From Clostridia bacterium (lineage in GTDB: Bacteria > Bacillota > Clostridia > Oscillospirales > Acutalibacteraceae): a DNA stretch of 5,358 bases. The position numbers and the translations under genes are program-made. Shown one piece after another: positions 1 through 5,358 of the stretch. Where the stretch lies: positions 1-5,358 of the forward strand of contig CAAGRQ010000234.1 of NCBI GenBank assembly GCA_900772705.1, written 5' to 3'. A model generated the notes under the pieces. That model was not told where the DNA came from. It ran no database searches and saw only the letters and a list, made by a program, of their open reading frames with translations. Within the stretch, counting starts at the first letter, position 1, and every line of letters starts with the position of its first letter.

Positions 1-1769
1 AAATGATATGGAAAATGAGCAATTCTCTGAAGATGAGGGGCCCTGATGAGAGGGGTGAATACATAACCCGAAATGCGGCGCTTATTCACAGACGGCTTTC
101 GATTATCGACCCCGACGGCGGCTCTCAGCCGATGCGCTTTGGAAAATATATTATCGTATATAACGGTGAGATATACAACACTGAGGAAATCCGCAGGGAA
201 CTTCGATTTCACGGATATATTTTTGACGGCAGTTGCGATACCGAGGTGGTGCTGAAAAGTTATCATCTTTGGGGGAAGGAATGCGCCGAGAAATTAAACG
301 GTATTTTTGCGTTTGCGATATACAACACGGACAGCGAAGAACTGTTTTTATGCCGTGACAGAATAGGTGTAAAGCCTTTGTTTTACAGTTATAAAAATAA
401 TATTTTTTCTTTTGCGTCAAGAACGGATACCCTTCTTTATGTAAAGGGGATTGAGCCGATATGCGATGAAAACGGTCTTAATGAAATATTTATGCTCGGT
501 CCTGCAAAAACTCCGGGAAAAACAGTGTTTAAGGATATATTCGAACTAAAGCCGGGCGAGTATCTTTACTACAAAGACGGAAACATAACAAAGGATTTTT
601 ACTGGAAACTTAAAGCCGATGAATTTATTGATAACGATATTCAGGCTCAGGAACACATACATTATCTCGTGACCGACGCCATAAACCGCCAACTTGTGTC
701 GGATGTTCCCGTTTGTACTTTTTTGAGCGGTGGACTCGACAGTTCGATTATATCAAAAGTTGCGTCCGACCATATGGCTCAGCGTGGCGAAATACTCGAT
801 ACTTATTCTGTTGACTATTCGGATAATGACAGATATTTTGAGCCGAGTCTTTTTCAGCCGAACAAAGACAGCGATTATATAAACTTGATTTCCGATTATA
901 TAGACTCCGACCATCATAATGTTGTGCTTAACAATATTGCCGTAGCCGATGCTTTGATTGACAGCACACAGGCAAGAGGTTGCCCCGGATTTACCGATAT
1001 AGACAGCAGTCTGCTTTTGTTTTGCAAAGAGGTTGTAAAAAATCACAAGGTTGCGCTCAGCGGCGAATGTGCAGACGAAATTTTCGGCGGCTATCCGTGG
1101 TATCACAGGGAGGAAATTTTATTTGAGGAGACATTTCCGTGGAGCAGAAGCACCGATGTAAGGCATTCAATATTGACTGACGGCTTCTTAAAACACGGCG
1201 ACGAGTATATGTCAAACGCTTATTTGCAAACCGTTAAAAGCACCGATTATCTTGACTCCGACAGCAGGCTTGAAAAGCGAATGAGAGAGATGTTTGTGCT
1301 GAATATGGAATGGTTTATGCAAACATTGCTCTGCCGAAAGGACGCAATGAGTATGCAGTCGTCGCTCGAGGTTCGTGTGCCGTTTTGCGATTATCGCATA
1401 GTGGAATATGCGTACAATATGCCGTGGAGCATTAAATCCTACGGCGGCAGAGAAAAGGGTATTTTGCGTAAGGCTTTTGAAAACGAACTTCCCGAGATTA
1501 TAACCTGGCGAAAGAAAAGCCCATATCCAAAGACTTTTAATCCCGATTATGTTAAGGCTGTCTCGGATATGGTCGGTGTTGTTATTAACGATAAGAGCAG
1601 TCCTTTATATGATATGATAAACAAAAAATCGATTGAAAAACTTATTCAAAATCCGAATTCGCTCTCCGAGCCGTGGTACGGTCAACTTATGCGTGGTCCT
1701 CAGGTGCTCGCTTATGTGGTGCAGATTTATGCTTGGATCAGAAAATATAATGTTAAGTTCGAAATTTGA
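1..1769 (+). CDS. asnB: Asparagine synthetase, glutamine-hydrolysing (5'-partial)
   Basis: The enzyme makes asparagine from aspartate, ATP and glutamine-derived ammonia in the cytoplasm. The frame is open to the left edge. The ATG at position 3 is internal, because about 20 residues, including the catalytic Cys of the class II glutaminase, are expected upstream. Numbered from that ATG, the glutaminase half shows RGPDE (12-16), the RRLSIID block (30-36), NGEIYN (54-59), CDTE (78-81) and CRDRIGVKPLFY (117-128). The synthetase half has the PP-loop SGGLDSS (242-248), SGECADEIFGGY (353-364) and RKDAMSM...LEVRVPFCD (445-463). The 588 visible residues plus the missing end fit the usual length of 600-620. 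GECADE replaces the commoner GEGADE; I recall this from other clostridial members, so I do not read it as inactivating. It converges on rpsT. Sporulation-linked AsnO-type paralogues exist in Bacillus, but nothing here assigns it to that role. Confidence 0.93.
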   Translation, partial: MIWKMSNSLKMRGPDERGEYITRNAALIHRRLSIIDPDGGSQPMRFGKYIIVYNGEIYNTEEIRRELRFHGYIFDGSCDTEVVLKSYHLWGKECAEKLNGIFAFAIYNTDSEELFLCRDRIGVKPLFYSYKNNIFSFASRTDTLLYVKGIEPICDENGLNEIFMLGPAKTPGKTVFKDIFELKPGEYLYYKDGNITKDFYWKLKADEFIDNDIQAQEHIHYLVTDAINRQLVSDVPVCTFLSGGLDSSIISKVASDHMAQRGEILDTYSVDYSDNDRYFEPSLFQPNKDSDYINLISDYIDSDHHNVVLNNIAVADALIDSTQARGCPGFTDIDSSLLLFCKEVVKNHKVALSGECADEIFGGYPWYHREEILFEETFPWSRSTDVRHSILTDGFLKHGDEYMSNAYLQTVKSTDYLDSDSRLEKRMREMFVLNMEWFMQTLLCRKDAMSMQSSLEVRVPFCDYRIVEYAYNMPWSIKSYGGREKGILRKAFENELPEIITWRKKSPYPKTFNPDYVKAVSDMVGVVINDKSSPLYDMINKKSIEKLIQNPNSLSEPWYGQLMRGPQVLAYVVQIYAWIRKYNVKFEI

Positions 1770-1822
1770 TTTGCTTTATAATTCCTCCGTAAATACAGAT
1801 TGCAAATTAAATTTTGACAAAG

Positions 1823-1853
1823 AAAAAAGACCTATCCGAAAAGGATAGGTCTT
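1823..1853 (-). terminator. Rho-independent terminator of rpsT
   Basis: An 11-bp perfect stem (arms 1827-1837 and 1843-1853, AAGACCTATCC with its complement) encloses a 5-nt loop. Read on the minus strand, the stem starts 9 nt after the rpsT stop codon and runs into a T-rich tail (complement of 1821-1828), as expected for an intrinsic terminator. On the plus strand the hairpin is followed by AAACTTA rather than a T tract, so it would be a weaker terminator for asnB, although it is the only candidate seen there. Confidence 0.88.
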
Positions 1854-1862
1854 AAACTTATC

Positions 1863-2120
1863 TTACGCCTTGTTGAGCTTTGATGTCAAATTGCTCTTCT
1901 TTCTTGCAGCACAGTTCTTATGGATGAGATGGTGGTTGGCAGCCTGGTCAATCTTCTTGACAGCTTCTTTAACAACTGCTTCCTTATCGTCTGCGTTTGC
2001 TTCAATAGCAGCATTAGCCTTCTTTATAGCTGTTTTAAGAGCTGTGTTACGAGCCTTATTGTTAGCAGCCTTAGTTGCGTTAACTAATACTCTTTTCTTT
2101 GCTGATTTGATGTTAGCCAT
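1863..2120 (-). CDS. rpsT: 30S ribosomal protein S20
   Basis: This is a small basic protein that binds 16S rRNA in the body of the 30S subunit. The 85 residues match the family's length (about 83-90). The start MANIKSAKKR is the signature S20 N-terminus, and the rest is Lys/Ala-rich and helical, with the typical HKNCAARKKS segment near the C-terminus (about 68-77). The ATG at 2118-2120 is supported by the strong Shine-Dalgarno AAAGGAGTG seven bases upstream. The gene is monocistronic in this window: it is divergent from gpr, convergent with asnB, and followed by its own terminator. In Bacillus subtilis rpsT also lies next to gpr-spoIIP. A long open frame on the opposite strand is a by-product of its biased codon use. 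Confidence 0.97.
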   Translation of the reverse strand: MANIKSAKKRVLVNATKAANNKARNTALKTAIKKANAAIEANADDKEAVVKEAVKKIDQAANHHLIHKNCAARKKSNLTSKLNKA

Positions 2121-2127
2121 TCTTTTT

Positions 2128-2136
2128 CACTCCTTT
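2128..2136 (-). promoter_or_regulatory. Ribosome binding site of rpsT
   Basis: On the minus strand the sequence is AAAGGAGTG, seven bases before the ATG. It is a near-perfect match to the anti-Shine-Dalgarno end of 16S rRNA and fixes the rpsT start. Confidence 0.9.
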
Positions 2137-2200
2137 GTCGAGAACTCGGATATAAAGGCAATAAAGCCTAATTTCTGTCATTTCAATTTAATGCTGATTT

Positions 2201-2229
2201 ATATTATCATAACTTCGTTGAAAATGCAA
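2201..2229 (-). promoter_or_regulatory. Candidate sigma-A promoter for rpsT
   Basis: Read on the minus strand there is TTGCAT (complement of 2224-2229), a 17-nt spacer, and TAATAT (complement of 2201-2206). Each box matches 4 of 6 consensus bases. Transcription would start near 2194 and give a leader of about 70 nt before the ATG. The region is AT-rich, so chance matches are easy. A weaker alternative, TTGAAA with a 17-nt spacer to TATTGC, lies closer to the gene. Confidence 0.35.
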
Positions 2230-2255
2230 GCATTTTTTTATTTTTGGGCATACTT
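2225..2255 (+). promoter_or_regulatory. Candidate forespore (sigma-F/sigma-G) promoter for gpr
   Basis: GGGCATACTT (2246-2255) fits the sigma-F -10 pattern GGNNANAMT closely and contains CATACTT, one base from the sigma-G -10 CATACTA. TGCAAG (2225-2230) lies 15 nt before the GG, or 18 nt before CATACTT. It agrees with the TGCATA / TGNATA -35 patterns at the first four positions. Its place about 35 nt before the gpr start matches the known forespore expression of gpr in Bacillus. The -35 is imperfect. Calling it sigma-F, sigma-G or both is inference from the motif and the gene's role. Confidence 0.55.
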
Positions 2256-2276
2256 TTAATAAAATTAATTGTTTTT

Positions 2277-2283
2277 GAGGTGG
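2277..2283 (+). promoter_or_regulatory. Ribosome binding site of gpr (GTG start)
   Basis: GAGGTGG ends four bases before the GTG at 2288 (GAGG ends seven bases before it). It decides for a GTG start, because no in-frame ATG lies nearby and the family's RTDLA motif begins only three residues downstream. Confidence 0.75.
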
Positions 2284-2287
2284 TTTT

Positions 2288-3109
2288 GTGTTAAATCGCA
2301 CAGATTTAGCGCTTGAGTGCTATGAGGAAAAAGAAAAAACAAAGTTGAGCGGAGTTAAAATCAGAGAGGATAATAACCTTACTACGGTGGAGGTTTTGAA
2401 TGATAACGGAGCAAAAGCCATAGGAAAACCTGTCGGTAAATACTATACCTTAAAACTTAAATCATTTGTCAATGATACCGATTTGCTTGACGGTAGGTTA
2501 GAATTGTTTTCCTCCGTGCTGTCGTCGCTTTTGCCCGACGGTGTGTCGTCGGTTCTTGTAATAGGACTCGGAAACAAAAAGATAACGGCTGATGCACTCG
2601 GTCCCGCATCTTCCGATTTTATTTTGTCTACCCGTCACATAACGGGTGATGCCAAATTTGATGTCGGTATAGACGGATTGTTCTCCGTTGCGTGCGTTAA
2701 TACGGGAGTCCTCGGCGATACCGGCATTGAATCGGCAGAAATAGTCAGCGGAATAGTCGCACAAATTAAGCCCTCATGCGTTATTACCGTTGACGCTCTT
2801 GCAGCAGGCTCTGCCGAACGCCTCGGCACAACGGTGCAGTTCAGCGACAGCGGCATTTCTCCCGGCTCGGGTGTAGGCAATCACCGCCACGAAATTTCTA
2901 AAAATACATTGGGCGTTCCTGTTATTTCCATAGGCATACCCACTGTGGTCAACACTGCCGTTATCGGTTCTTCCGATGAGCCGCTTTTTGTTACTCCCAG
3001 AGAGATAGACCGCATAATCCAGCAGGGCGCAAAACTTATCGGAATGGGAATAAATGTTTGCCTGCAAAAGAATTTGTCCGTAGAAGACTTACTTGCTCTG
3101 GTGGGATAA
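2288..3109 (+). CDS. gpr: Germination protease GPR (spore protease)
   Basis: GPR is the peptidase (family A25) that starts degradation of small acid-soluble DNA-binding spore proteins at germination. It is made in the forespore as an inactive zymogen. The family signatures are clear: RTDLALE (4-10), VIGLGNKKITADALGP (91-106), VITVDALAA (165-173), SPGSGVGNHRHE (191-202), LGVPVISIGIPTVVNT (208-223) and VTPREID (235-241). D102 and D169 correspond to the two Asp residues reported as essential in Bacillus GPR. RTDLALE resembles the SASP cleavage site and marks the probable autoprocessing point, so the propeptide would be only about six residues instead of about 16. At 273 residues the protein is about 95 shorter than the B. 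subtilis enzyme (about 368). Most of the difference is a long segment missing between PTVVNT and VTPREID. It starts with GTG behind GAGGTGG, and spoIIP follows 93 bp downstream. Confidence 0.93.
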   Translation: MLNRTDLALECYEEKEKTKLSGVKIREDNNLTTVEVLNDNGAKAIGKPVGKYYTLKLKSFVNDTDLLDGRLELFSSVLSSLLPDGVSSVLVIGLGNKKITADALGPASSDFILSTRHITGDAKFDVGIDGLFSVACVNTGVLGDTGIESAEIVSGIVAQIKPSCVITVDALAAGSAERLGTTVQFSDSGISPGSGVGNHRHEISKNTLGVPVISIGIPTVVNTAVIGSSDEPLFVTPREIDRIIQQGAKLIGMGINVCLQKNLSVEDLLALVG

Positions 3110-3202
3110 TTTGATTTTTTTCGTCATATATATAATTGTATATAATATATAAATTTATTACAATAATATAATTGGTATATTTGTAAACATTTACGGTGAT
3201 AT
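3110..3202 (+). other. AT-rich gpr-spoIIP spacer with a weak candidate promoter
   Basis: This 93-bp spacer is very AT-rich and lacks any convincing terminator hairpin, so read-through from gpr into spoIIP is plausible. One vegetative-type candidate is TTGTAT (3136-3141), a 17-nt spacer and TACAAT (3159-3164). In Bacillus, spoIIP also has its own mother-cell sigma-E promoter. I found no convincing sigma-E pair here; TCATATA at 3124-3130 resembles a sigma-E -35, but the matching -10 is poor. With this base composition, motif matches carry little weight. Confidence 0.3.
3195..3200 (+). promoter_or_regulatory. Ribosome binding site of spoIIP
   Basis: GGTGAT matches the 3' part of the consensus AGGAGGTGAT. 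It lies 2 nt before the ATG at 3203 and 5 nt before a second in-frame ATG at 3206. The second ATG has the better spacing, so translation may begin there and shorten the protein by one residue. Confidence 0.6.
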
Positions 3203-4360
3203 ATGATGAAGAATACAAAAGTGATTAAAATGATTTGTAATGCAATTATTCTTTTCGGCACGGTCGGAATATTGGTTAATGTTTCGCCGTTTATTTCAAA
3301 GCCTCTTACAAATCTTTCCGTCGGGCTTATAAAAATGTCGCAGCCGTCGGTTATTATGAACGATGCGGAGGAAAAATTTGCTTCTTATATAAACGGTGAG
3401 GATGCCAATAATACTACTGCAACATCAAACGAAAGTAAGCCTGCAATGAACAGTATCATAACCAAGGACAGCAAGGACGATACGGGTTTGTTGCAAACGC
3501 CGTCGGATATTAAAGAAAAAATGACCGAAGCAGAGAAAACAAACAGCGAAAGCGATGCTGTCGGCAAAACGAGCGAGGAAGCATATCAGGGCGGTGGAAC
3601 GATAATTTCATACGGCGATACGGAAATTCAATCAAAGATTCCGTCTTCGGTATACTCTCCCGATATTAAGGCTCTGCTCGGTGAAGGTTCGGATTTGTCC
3701 ATAGAGGATAAATCAAAGCCGACAATTCTTGTTTATCATTCTCATACATCCGAAGCGTATACTCTGCTTGATGTTGGTTATTATAAAAGCTCCGATGCGA
3801 GTTCAAAAGACCCATCGCTGAATATGATTCGTGTCGGAGACGAGTTGGTAAAATATCTTGAACTTCACGGATTTAATGTGATTCATGATACCGAAATTCA
3901 CGATACGGATTATACAAATTCCTATGCCGACTCCAAAAAGACGGTTGAAAAATATCTTGAGGAATATCCCTCTATAGAGATTACCATAGATGTTCACAGA
4001 GATGATATTACATATTCAAACAAAACAAAGGTTAAGCCTACCGCCGTTATTAACGGTAAAAAGGCAGCCCGAATGATGATAATATCCGGCTGCGAATATA
4101 ACAGAGTAAAGAATTTTCCCGATTGGGAGGAAAACTTGAAGTTTGATTTGCAGGTACAGAATAAAGTCAACGAACTTTATCCCGAATTGATGCGCCCGAT
4201 TTTGTTCTCCGAGCGAAAATATAATATGAATGAAACTCATTATTCGTTTCTCGTAGAGGTCGGAACTGACGCCAACACCTTGGACGAGGCATGCTATTCT
4301 GCCAGAATGTTCGGCGATTCACTCGGCAAACTGCTCAATGAAAAATATGTTAAGGACTGA
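3203..4360 (+). CDS. spoIIP: Stage II sporulation protein P (engulfment peptidoglycan hydrolase)
   Basis: SpoIIP is a membrane-anchored cell-wall hydrolase with amidase and endopeptidase activity. With SpoIID and SpoIIM it thins septal peptidoglycan and drives the membrane around the forespore. The 385 residues are close to the family's length (about 400 in B. subtilis). An N-terminal membrane helix (about 8-30) is followed by a polar, low-complexity linker rich in Ser, Thr, Asn, Lys and Glu (about 55-130). The C-terminal catalytic domain starts near 170. It shows YHSHTSEAY (178-186), YADSKKTVEKYLEEYP (241-256), IDVHRD (262-267), FSERKYN (335-341) and FLVEVGTDANTLDEA (349-363). H179/H181, H265 and E352 sit where the zinc-binding and catalytic residues of this amidase fold are expected. 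It lies downstream of gpr on the same strand, as in Bacillus. The small gene after it starts five bases past its stop. Confidence 0.95.
   Translation: MMKNTKVIKMICNAIILFGTVGILVNVSPFISKPLTNLSVGLIKMSQPSVIMNDAEEKFASYINGEDANNTTATSNESKPAMNSIITKDSKDDTGLLQTPSDIKEKMTEAEKTNSESDAVGKTSEEAYQGGGTIISYGDTEIQSKIPSSVYSPDIKALLGEGSDLSIEDKSKPTILVYHSHTSEAYTLLDVGYYKSSDASSKDPSLNMIRVGDELVKYLELHGFNVIHDTEIHDTDYTNSYADSKKTVEKYLEEYPSIEITIDVHRDDITYSNKTKVKPTAVINGKKAARMMIISGCEYNRVKNFPDWEENLKFDLQVQNKVNELYPELMRPILFSERKYNMNETHYSFLVEVGTDANTLDEACYSARMFGDSLGKLLNEKYVKD
4352..4356 (+). promoter_or_regulatory. Ribosome binding site of the small gene after spoIIP (TTG start)
   Basis: AAGGA lies inside the last codons of spoIIP, nine bases before the TTG at 4366. 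It supports the TTG start and suggests translation coupled to the end of spoIIP. Confidence 0.6.
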
Positions 4361-4365
4361 TAAAT

Positions 4366-4596
4366 TTGCAAAAGAGAATATCCGTGCGTATAATTCTGCT
4401 TTCCGTTTTGGGACTTTTGATAGGAATTACCGTTGCATACTATAATACGGCATCTCTCGGATATGATAATGCAAACATATTTACTTTGTATAACGACAGC
4501 GTAAAGATATTCGATATCGTTATAAATTTTGAAGATATTTCTAAAATTATTTCAATTCTTAAAAGAATTGTGCCAAAAGTTTTTATATCTATATAA
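4366..4596 (+). CDS. Small single-pass membrane protein of unknown function (yqxA position)
   Basis: I do not recognise this 76-residue protein with certainty. It starts MQKRISV, with basic residues, followed by one hydrophobic helix (about 8-25, containing LLSVLGLLIGITVAYY), then a mixed segment and a hydrophobic, basic tail ending KRIVPKVFISI. The positive N-terminus before the helix suggests an N-in orientation, with the C-terminal part outside the cytoplasm. The TTG start is supported by AAGGA at nine bases and lies five bases after the spoIIP stop, so the two are probably co-translated. In B. subtilis the gene after spoIIP is yqxA (DUF3679, about 110 residues), also a small protein with an N-terminal helix. 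The shared position and general shape make a diverged relative possible, but this is inference without an alignment. A non-functional chance frame is less likely given the ribosome site and spacing. Confidence 0.65.
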   Translation: MQKRISVRIILLSVLGLLIGITVAYYNTASLGYDNANIFTLYNDSVKIFDIVINFEDISKIISILKRIVPKVFISI

Positions 4597-4623
4597 AGGG
4601 CAGAATTGCATTATTTTGCCCTT
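4596..4623 (+). terminator. Hairpin at the end of the gpr-spoIIP cluster, probable terminator
   Basis: Arms AAGGGCA (4596-4602) and TGCCCTT (4617-4623) pair perfectly. Four further inner pairs, one of them G-U, bring the stem to 11 bp with a 6-nt loop. The hairpin overlaps the last base of the preceding stop codon. It separates the sporulation cluster from the rRNA promoter. The following bases are AAACTATAT, with no T tract, so it is a non-canonical intrinsic terminator or a 3'-end stabilising stem. Confidence 0.55.
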
Positions 4624-4632
4624 AAACTATAT

Positions 4633-4671
4633 ATATTGTATAGAAAATTGTCGAATATTGTATATATTGTA
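4633..4671 (+). repeat. Three copies of ATATTGTA upstream of the rRNA promoter
   Basis: The octamer ATATTGTA occurs at 4633-4640, 4655-4662 and 4664-4671. The 10-mer ATATATTGTA occurs at 4631-4640 and 4662-4671. The block lies in the gene-free stretch between the hairpin and the rRNA promoter. It could bind a regulator or simply reflect AT-rich sequence. I see no protein gene in 4597-4744. Confidence 0.45.
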
Positions 4672-4721
4672 GTAATTATGGATATGAAAAGGCAGTGAAC
4701 ACACGGCGGCGTTTTTATCGA

Positions 4722-4773
4722 CTGAAAAACTTTCAAAAAAAGTGTTGACATTTGGGAATTAAGGTGGTATTAT
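4722..4773 (+). promoter_or_regulatory. rRNA operon promoter with UP-like A/T tracts
   Basis: TTGACA (4745-4750) is a perfect sigma-A -35. It is followed by a 17-nt spacer and TATTAT (4768-4773), which matches 5 of 6 bases of the -10 box. A-rich tracts just upstream (GAAAAAC near 4724-4730 and CAAAAAAAG near 4734-4742) look like an UP element, as expected for strong rRNA promoters. Transcription should start near 4779-4781, giving a leader of about 200 nt before mature 16S. I did not find a convincing second promoter further upstream, although many rrn operons have tandem promoters. Confidence 0.88.
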
Positions 4774-4779
4774 TGTCAA

Positions 4780-4978
4780 GTCGCAAGCGAGAGCGAGGGA
4801 CGAAAACAAAGGACCTTGAAAATTGAACAACGATGAAAAGGAACCCGATTTAATAAAATTGAGTAACTGAACTCCATGTTCTACGGAACATAAACAGTAA
4901 TGAAACGACAGGTTCGAAAGAACTGAGAGGTTTCAAATGATTAAGATTAGTACACTTCGGAAGAAGTGATTAATACAA
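4780..4978 (+). other. 16S rRNA leader with three tetraloop hairpins
   Basis: This is the transcribed leader between the promoter and mature 16S. Three local hairpins are visible. ATGTTC/GAACAT is closed by a UACG loop (4876-4891), the very stable cUNCGg type. TGAAAC/GTTTCA (4901-4906, 4930-4935) carries an inner GTTC/GAAC stem with a GAAA loop (4916-4919). CACTTC/GAAGTG has a GGAA loop (4953-4968), with flanking ATTA/TAAT pairing (4946-4949, 4971-4974). They probably shape leader folding and 16S 5'-end processing; the long precursor stem would need 3' sequence outside the window. Very short ATG frames here (5-6 codons) are not credible genes. Confidence 0.75.
4812..4830 (+). promoter_or_regulatory. 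boxA-like antitermination element in the rRNA leader
   Basis: GACCTTGAAAATTGAACAA resembles the CTTTGAAAACTGAACAA element conserved in leaders and spacers of Firmicutes rRNA operons. It is thought to recruit Nus factors for antitermination and processing. Its position about 30 nt after the predicted transcription start fits that role. Confidence 0.65.

Positions 4979-5358
<380 letters not shown>

Noticed and set aside
753..1106. 117-codon minus-strand frame inside asnB
   Set aside because: It is antisense to the PP-loop to SGECADE region of a well-conserved enzyme and resembles no known protein.
1814..1819. TTGACA on the plus strand between asnB and rpsT
   Set aside because: No -10 box is found at a suitable distance and no plus-strand gene follows; the next feature is the rpsT terminator.
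1633..1848. 71-codon plus-strand frame overlapping the end of asnB
   Set aside because: It overlaps the conserved C-terminal part of AsnB in another frame, ends inside the rpsT terminator, and has no recognisable protein features.
1870..2259. Open frame of 129 codons on the plus strand opposite rpsT, rich in Ala, Leu and Phe
   Set aside because: It is the reverse of the Lys/Ala-rich S20 gene, which is unmistakable, has an excellent ribosome site and is followed by a terminator.
4648..4676. Possible second rRNA promoter (TTGTCG, 17-nt spacer, AGTAAT)
   Set aside because: Both boxes are poor and the stretch is AT-rich with internal repeats; the promoter at 4745-4773 is far stronger.
4834..4891. 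Very short ATG frames in the rRNA leader (5-6 codons)
   Set aside because: They have no proper ribosome sites, are too short, and lie within structured leader RNA.

Overview
The window looks like a chromosomal segment from an endospore-forming, moderately AT-rich Clostridia bacterium, most likely Ruminococcus-like (Oscillospiraceae/Ruminococcaceae). Three things point there: two sporulation-specific genes (gpr and spoIIP), a clostridial-type asparagine synthetase, and the 5' third of a 16S rRNA gene whose V2 region resembles Ruminococcus and relatives. The taxonomic call rests on remembered family patterns, not on a search.

Layout from left to right. Positions 1-1769 hold most of an asnB-type glutamine-dependent asparagine synthetase gene, cut at its 5' end by the window edge. 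It converges on rpsT (ribosomal protein S20, minus strand, 1863-2120), and a strong hairpin between them terminates rpsT. A divergent intergenic region (2121-2287) carries a candidate vegetative promoter for rpsT and a good candidate forespore (sigma-F/sigma-G type) promoter for gpr, and the two overlap. On the plus strand follow gpr (germination protease, 2288-3109), an AT-rich spacer, spoIIP (engulfment amidase/endopeptidase, 3203-4360), and a short single-membrane-helix gene (4366-4596) that starts with TTG five bases after spoIIP. A hairpin lies right at its stop codon.

From about 4745 the window enters a ribosomal RNA operon: a near-consensus promoter, a roughly 200-nt leader with a boxA-like antitermination sequence and three small hairpins capped by stable tetraloops, and the first 380 nt of 16S rRNA, which runs off the right edge.

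The rpsT / gpr-spoIIP arrangement is the one known from Bacillus subtilis, where yqxA and lepA follow spoIIP. Here a small membrane-protein gene sits where yqxA would be, and an rrn operon takes the place of lepA. SpoIIP helps remodel septal peptidoglycan during engulfment, and GPR degrades small acid-soluble spore proteins at germination, so the central block is a sporulation/germination cluster. I see no mobile element, CRISPR array, defence system or clearly novel system. The most unusual points are the compact GPR, the overlapping divergent promoters, and the small gene after spoIIP.
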